Of a stretch of 64,000 bases of DNA, positions 60,402 through 64,000 are shown piece after piece. Source of the stretch: Pseudobacteroides sp. GTDB taxonomy: Bacteria; Bacillota; Clostridia; Acetivibrionales; DSM-2933. The translations under genes were made by a program, and so were the position numbers. Every line of letters starts with the position of its first letter. Positions within the stretch are counted from its first letter, which is position 1. The DNA lies in NCBI RefSeq assembly GCF_036567765.1, contig NZ_DATCTU010000091.1, positions 1-64,000 on the forward strand. The letters are read 5' to 3'. Below the pieces are notes generated by a model. That model ran no database searches, was not told the DNA's origin, and saw only the letters and a list, made by a program, of their open reading frames with translations.

Positions 60402-60431
60402 TTGACAATTTTATATGAAGAGTAATATAAT
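60402..60431 (+). promoter_or_regulatory. Promoter of the NAD-salvage operon with repeated TGATATTAA motifs
   Basis: TTGACA (60402-60407), 18 bases, TATAAT (60426-60431). Right behind lie TGATATTAAC (60431-60440), TGATAATAAC (60445-60454) and TGATATTAAT (60476-60485), the last covering the start codon. These repeats could be operators for the encoded NrtR-like regulator. Confidence 0.6.
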
Positions 60432-60483
60432 GATATTAACAAAGTGATAATAACATTAAATAAATATTTAAAAGGTGATATTA

Positions 60484-61392
60484 ATGGGTAAAGATAAGGT
60501 GCGTAATAAAGAGGGACTTACAGAAGAACAGTTTTTAGACAGTTACGATGCAGGTAAATATGAAAGACCTTCGGTTACAGTTGATATGCTGGTTTTTACA
60601 GTTACTGATGAGGAAAAGGAAAACTACAGGAAGCTTCCGGAAAAGGTTTTAAGACTTCTGATGATAAAAAGAGGTGACCATCCTTCAATTGGTCAATGGG
60701 CACTTCCGGGTGGCTTTATAAAAATGGATGAGAGCCTTCATGAAGGAGCATTAAGAGAGCTTAAAGAGGAAACCAATATTGACAATATATATATGGAGCA
60801 GCTTTATACCTGGGGGGATGTAGGAAGAGATCCGCGTACAAGAGTTATAAGCGTTGCATATATTTCGCTGCTAGATAGTAAAACCCTACAAATAAAGGCC
60901 AGCGATGATGCTGATGATGCCAAGTGGTTTACCGTGTCGAGCAAAGTTTATCAGGAGCAAAGGACCGTCACAGAAAATGGATATGTAGTCGAAAAGTTGA
61001 ACAGGCTGAGTTTGACCAGCGATGAGGAAACCTTATCTGCAGTGGTAAAGACGATTATAACTGTTGAGGGAAAAATAATAAAAGTTGATAGTGAAGTAGT
61101 TGAATCCCAAGGTATAGCCTTTGATCACCCCAAAATAATTCAGTATGCTATTGAAAGGCTTAGGAACAAAATTGAGTACACCAACATTGCATTTAACCTA
61201 ATGCCTGAAAAATTTACACTGACTGAGCTGCAGCAAGTTTATGAAGTTATTTTGGATACAGAACTTCTTAAGGCCAATTTCAGAAGAAAAATATCGGATA
61301 TGGTGATCGAAACTGATGAATATACAAAGGATGCGGGTCACAGGCCTTCAAAACTTTTTAGGTATAATACCGAGTGGATGGGAAACATTTAA
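60484..61392 (+). CDS. nrtR: NrtR-like Nudix regulator of NAD synthesis
   Basis: About 302 residues; ATG 60484 has AAGGTG 7 bases upstream. Residues ~40-190 form a Nudix domain with the box GGFIKMDESLHEGALRELKEET (in part); its REL-EE core is kept. The last ~90 residues form a winged helix (FTLTELQQVYEVIL, FRRKISDMV). This two-domain architecture is that of NrtR, which binds ADP-ribose and represses NAD genes. The following nicotinamide genes support it. ADP-ribose pyrophosphatase activity remains possible. Confidence 0.85.
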   Translation: MGKDKVRNKEGLTEEQFLDSYDAGKYERPSVTVDMLVFTVTDEEKENYRKLPEKVLRLLMIKRGDHPSIGQWALPGGFIKMDESLHEGALRELKEETNIDNIYMEQLYTWGDVGRDPRTRVISVAYISLLDSKTLQIKASDDADDAKWFTVSSKVYQEQRTVTENGYVVEKLNRLSLTSDEETLSAVVKTIITVEGKIIKVDSEVVESQGIAFDHPKIIQYAIERLRNKIEYTNIAFNLMPEKFTLTELQQVYEVILDTELLKANFRRKISDMVIETDEYTKDAGHRPSKLFRYNTEWMGNI

Positions 61393-61435
61393 TATTTGTT
61401 TATTGTTATCAAATGGATGAAGGGAGAGGAATGTA

Positions 61436-62107
61436 ATGAACAAAATAAATAAAAACGACTTTTTGAAAAAAAGTGCTGAAACTCTTGGTGAAATATATGA
61501 TATGCTGATAAAACTTCCTAGTGTGAGAATTAATGACTTACACAAAGATAATACCGTTCTTGTAATTGTGGATATGATCAACGGTTTTGTTAGGGAGGGT
61601 GCACTGCAAAGTCCAAGGGTAGAAGGTGTGATTCCTGAGATAGAAAAACTGTCGAGAATGTGTGATGATTTGGGAATTAAAAAGATTGCGTTTGCTGATT
61701 GCCACACTGATGCTTCGCCTGAGTTTGATGCATACCCTGCTCACTGCATGGAAGGTACAAGTGAATGGGAAATTGTCGATGAACTAAAAAGTGTAGGCGG
61801 TTACAAGCTTATTCCCAAGAATTCTACAAATGGGTTTATTGAAGAGGAATTCCAAAGTTGGCTGAATGAAAATCAAAATATTGATACATTCATAGTTACC
61901 GGAGATTGTACCGACATTTGTGTACAACAGTTTGCCACAACATTAAAAACATGGTTCAACAGGCAAAACATGAAGACAAGAGTTATCGTCCCAATCAACG
62001 CAGTTGAAACTTACGATTTGGGTATGCATAACGGCGATTTGATGCAGGCAGTAGCACTTTACAACATGGCAACAAACGGGGTGGAAATTGTAGGAGGTGT
62101 AGAATAA
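61436..62107 (+). CDS. pncA: Nicotinamidase (isochorismatase fold)
   Basis: 223 residues. Hydrolyses nicotinamide to nicotinate. It has the catalytic Asp in LVIVDMINGF (~42), metal site FADCHTDASPEFDAYPAHC (~88-106), Lys in LIPKNSTNGF and the nucleophile Cys in TGDCTDICVQQFA (~157). Ends immediately before the pncB ATG. The isochorismatase superfamily is broad, but the operon makes nicotinamidase likely. Confidence 0.88.
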   Translation: MNKINKNDFLKKSAETLGEIYDMLIKLPSVRINDLHKDNTVLVIVDMINGFVREGALQSPRVEGVIPEIEKLSRMCDDLGIKKIAFADCHTDASPEFDAYPAHCMEGTSEWEIVDELKSVGGYKLIPKNSTNGFIEEEFQSWLNENQNIDTFIVTGDCTDICVQQFATTLKTWFNRQNMKTRVIVPINAVETYDLGMHNGDLMQAVALYNMATNGVEIVGGVE

Positions 62108-63547
62108 ATGAATAAAATGAATTTGACCATGCTGACTGATTTCTATGAGCTTACAATGGCAAACGGTTATTTTGAAAACGGATTAAAGGATAAAATCGCT
62201 TACTTTGATATGTTTTTCCGCAAGATCCCAGATAACGGCGGTTTTGCCATTATGGCAGGTGTTCAGCAGCTGATAGAATATATAAAAAATCTCAGGTTTG
62301 AAGAAAAGGATATAGATTACTTAAGGAGCAAGAAGCTCTTTAACGAACAGTTCCTTCAGTATCTAAAAAACTTTAAATTCAGCTGTGATGTATGGGCCAT
62401 ACCTGAAGGAACTCCCATATTTCCCAATGAGCCCATTATAACAGTAAGAGGCCCTGTAATAGAGGCACAATTCATCGAGACAATGGTGCTTCTTACAATA
62501 AACCACCAAAGCCTCATAGCAACAAAGGCCAATAGAATTGTTAGGGCTGCGGGCGGCAGGGATGTAATGGAGTTTGGTGCAAGAAGGGCTCAGGGTTATG
62601 ACGGTGCAATCTATGGGGCAAGGGCTGCGTATATCGGCGGATGTGTAGGAACTGCATGCACCATAGGAGAAAGTGAGTTTGACATACCTGTAATAGGAAC
62701 AATGGCTCACAGTTGGATTCAGATGTTCCCAAGTGAACTGGAAGCTTTTAGGGCATATGCAAGGACATATCCTGGCAGCTGTACATTCCTTGTTGACACA
62801 TACAACGTGTTAAAGTCAGGTATACCAAATGCAATAAAGGTATTTAATGAAGAGGTTGTTCCAAAGGGCTTTAGGCCTAAAGGCGTCAGAATAGACTCGG
62901 GAGATATCACATACTTATCAAAGGAAGCTAGGAAGATGCTTGATGCAGCGGGATTCCAAGATTGCAGGATTGTGGCCTCCAATTCACTTGACGAGTACAT
63001 TATAAGAGATATTTTGTTGCAAGGGGCACAGGTGGACCTTTTTGGAGTGGGCGAAAGGCTTATAACGTCAAAGTCGGAGCCGGTTTTTGGTGGAGTATAT
63101 AAGCTTGTAGCCGTAGATGATAACGGTAAAATCCAGCCAAAGATAAAGCTTAGTGAAAATGTAGGCAAAATCACCAATCCAGGGTTTAAACATACATGGA
63201 GGCTGTTTGACAAAGATACTGGAAAGGCTATTGCCGATGTATTAACCGGCGTAGATGAAACAATAGATGAGAATATGCCCTACGAATTGTTTGACCCTGA
63301 ATACACATGGAAAAGGAAAATAGTTACCAGTTTTAGAGCTGAAAAGCTTCTGGTGAAGATATTTGATAAAGGGGTATGTGTGTATGAAAGCCCCAAATTA
63401 AAAGATATAAAGGAATATTGTAAAGAACAGGTGGATACCCTTTGGGATGAGGTGAAAAGGTTTGAGAACCCTCACAAGTACTATGTGGACTTGTCAAAGC
63501 CTTTATGGGAAATGAAGCAAAGACTTCTCGAAGAGTATTCGGTTTGA
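62108..63547 (+). CDS. pncB: Nicotinate phosphoribosyltransferase
   Basis: 479 residues, length of the NAPRTase class found in Firmicutes. Joins nicotinate and PRPP to form NaMN. It begins MLTDFYELTMANGYFENG, with the conserved EFGARRAQG (~157), GTMAHSWI (~198, with the phospho-acceptor His) and RIDSGDI (~261). Its ATG directly follows the pncA TAA, so the two are translationally coupled. Confidence 0.96.
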   Translation: MNKMNLTMLTDFYELTMANGYFENGLKDKIAYFDMFFRKIPDNGGFAIMAGVQQLIEYIKNLRFEEKDIDYLRSKKLFNEQFLQYLKNFKFSCDVWAIPEGTPIFPNEPIITVRGPVIEAQFIETMVLLTINHQSLIATKANRIVRAAGGRDVMEFGARRAQGYDGAIYGARAAYIGGCVGTACTIGESEFDIPVIGTMAHSWIQMFPSELEAFRAYARTYPGSCTFLVDTYNVLKSGIPNAIKVFNEEVVPKGFRPKGVRIDSGDITYLSKEARKMLDAAGFQDCRIVASNSLDEYIIRDILLQGAQVDLFGVGERLITSKSEPVFGGVYKLVAVDDNGKIQPKIKLSENVGKITNPGFKHTWRLFDKDTGKAIADVLTGVDETIDENMPYELFDPEYTWKRKIVTSFRAEKLLVKIFDKGVCVYESPKLKDIKEYCKEQVDTLWDEVKRFENPHKYYVDLSKPLWEMKQRLLEEYSV

Positions 63548-63566
63548 TTAGAGAGAAGGTATAAAA

Positions 63567-64000
63567 ATGAATTATGTTGGGTTAAGTAAGGAAATTTCGT
63601 ACGCTTTAAGGCATGCACCTTGGGAGTATGAACTGGAAATGGATGAAAACGGAGCAGTAGATGTACAGCAGCTTATTGCATCATTAAGAGAAGATAGGAA
63701 ATGGAAGCATGTTACCCTTGAAGACATAGCAAAGTCTATGGAAGTGTCGGATAAAAAACGATTTGAGATAAGGGATGGAAAGATTAGGGCTCTTTATGGG
63801 CATTCAATACCCCAAAAAATAATAAAGGAACCTGAGGAACCACCGGAAATACTGTATCATGGAACAGCAAGGCGATTTCTTGATTCCATAATGAAAGAAG
63901 GGCTGTCACCCAGAGGCAGGCAGTACGTTCATCTTTCATCCGATACAGACACTGCATCACTGGTGGGTAAGAGAAGGGATATGGCTCCCGTGCTTCTAAA
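63567..64000 (+). CDS. kptA: RNA 2'-phosphotransferase KptA/Tpt1 (3' end outside window)
   Basis: The open frame from ATG 63567 (AGAGAAGG upstream) runs off the edge after ~145 residues. It has the KptA motifs LSKEISYALRHAP with the catalytic Arg-His, LYHGT and VHLSSD. KptA removes an RNA 2'-phosphate using NAD+, releasing nicotinamide and ADP-ribose cyclic phosphate. It lies 19 bases after pncB. Bacteria lack tRNA splicing of the yeast type, so the substrate is uncertain. Confidence 0.92.
   Translation, partial: MNYVGLSKEISYALRHAPWEYELEMDENGAVDVQQLIASLREDRKWKHVTLEDIAKSMEVSDKKRFEIRDGKIRALYGHSIPQKIIKEPEEPPEILYHGTARRFLDSIMKEGLSPRGRQYVHLSSDTDTASLVGKRRDMAPVLL

Overview
The window reads as a low-GC, spore-forming, anaerobic Firmicute of the cellulolytic Clostridia (Acetivibrio/Ruminiclostridium-like). 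This is inferred from spoVS, dpaA, an rny-ymdB-spoVS neighbourhood, the GatCAB amidotransferase, a pta-ackA pair, and two type I dockerin genes, which are the signature of cellulosomes. The genus is an inference; no 16S rRNA gene is present.

Layout. Bases 1-2900 are a decayed polymorphic-toxin region: the C-terminal tail of a PD-(D/E)XK-like toxin with a candidate immunity gene, then a tandemly duplicated toxin-tail/DUF2019 cassette, then a broken IS3-type orfA. Bases 3190-17752 hold a complete type I-C CRISPR-Cas locus (cas3; cas5c-cas8c-cas7c-cas4-cas1-cas2) and an array of 89 identical 33-bp repeats with 88 spacers. Bases 17964-31785 are mostly housekeeping: an HTH membrane protein, tRNA-Gln(CTG), rny, ymdB, spoVS, an MFS transporter, membrane proteins, ligA and gatCAB. 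Bases 32041-47394 carry a two-component system, a DUF2339 protein, pta-ackA, a Ktr/Trk potassium uptake operon, an acetate transporter, a kinase-like protein, a YgiQ radical SAM protein, a GNAT and folD. Bases 47529-59012 carry an SMC-like ATPase half, a wrecked GH43-dockerin gene, an OFA transporter, a cupin, rpsO-pnp, an M16 peptidase and a large non-catalytic CBM/dockerin protein. The end holds dpaA, a truncated dpaB, and an NAD-salvage operon (nrtR-like, pncA, pncB, kptA) running off the edge.

Most interesting signal. In the 264-bp gap between cas3 and cas5c, the minus strand encodes what looks like a small crRNA-like RNA. It has an extended -10 promoter, a degenerate repeat preserving 10 of the 11 bases of the type I-C crRNA 5' handle, a guide-like stretch, and an intrinsic terminator. 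The first 11 guide bases recur exactly in the cas5c promoter/leader (6050-6060), next to a TTC motif, the established type I-C PAM, in the correct position and orientation. The protospacer would cover the -10 box and start site and end at the Shine-Dalgarno sequence. This is the architecture expected of a CreR/CreA-type guide that makes Cascade repress its own operon. A second, weaker handle-like unit lies upstream of cas3, placed behind a 12-base block shared with the CRISPR leader.

How the genes work together. Cas5c processes crRNAs and forms Cascade with Cas8c and Cas7c; Cas3 degrades targets; Cas4-Cas1-Cas2 add spacers. The terminal operon forms a plausible loop in which KptA consumes NAD+ and releases nicotinamide, and PncA and PncB return it to NAD synthesis under an NrtR-type Nudix regulator.
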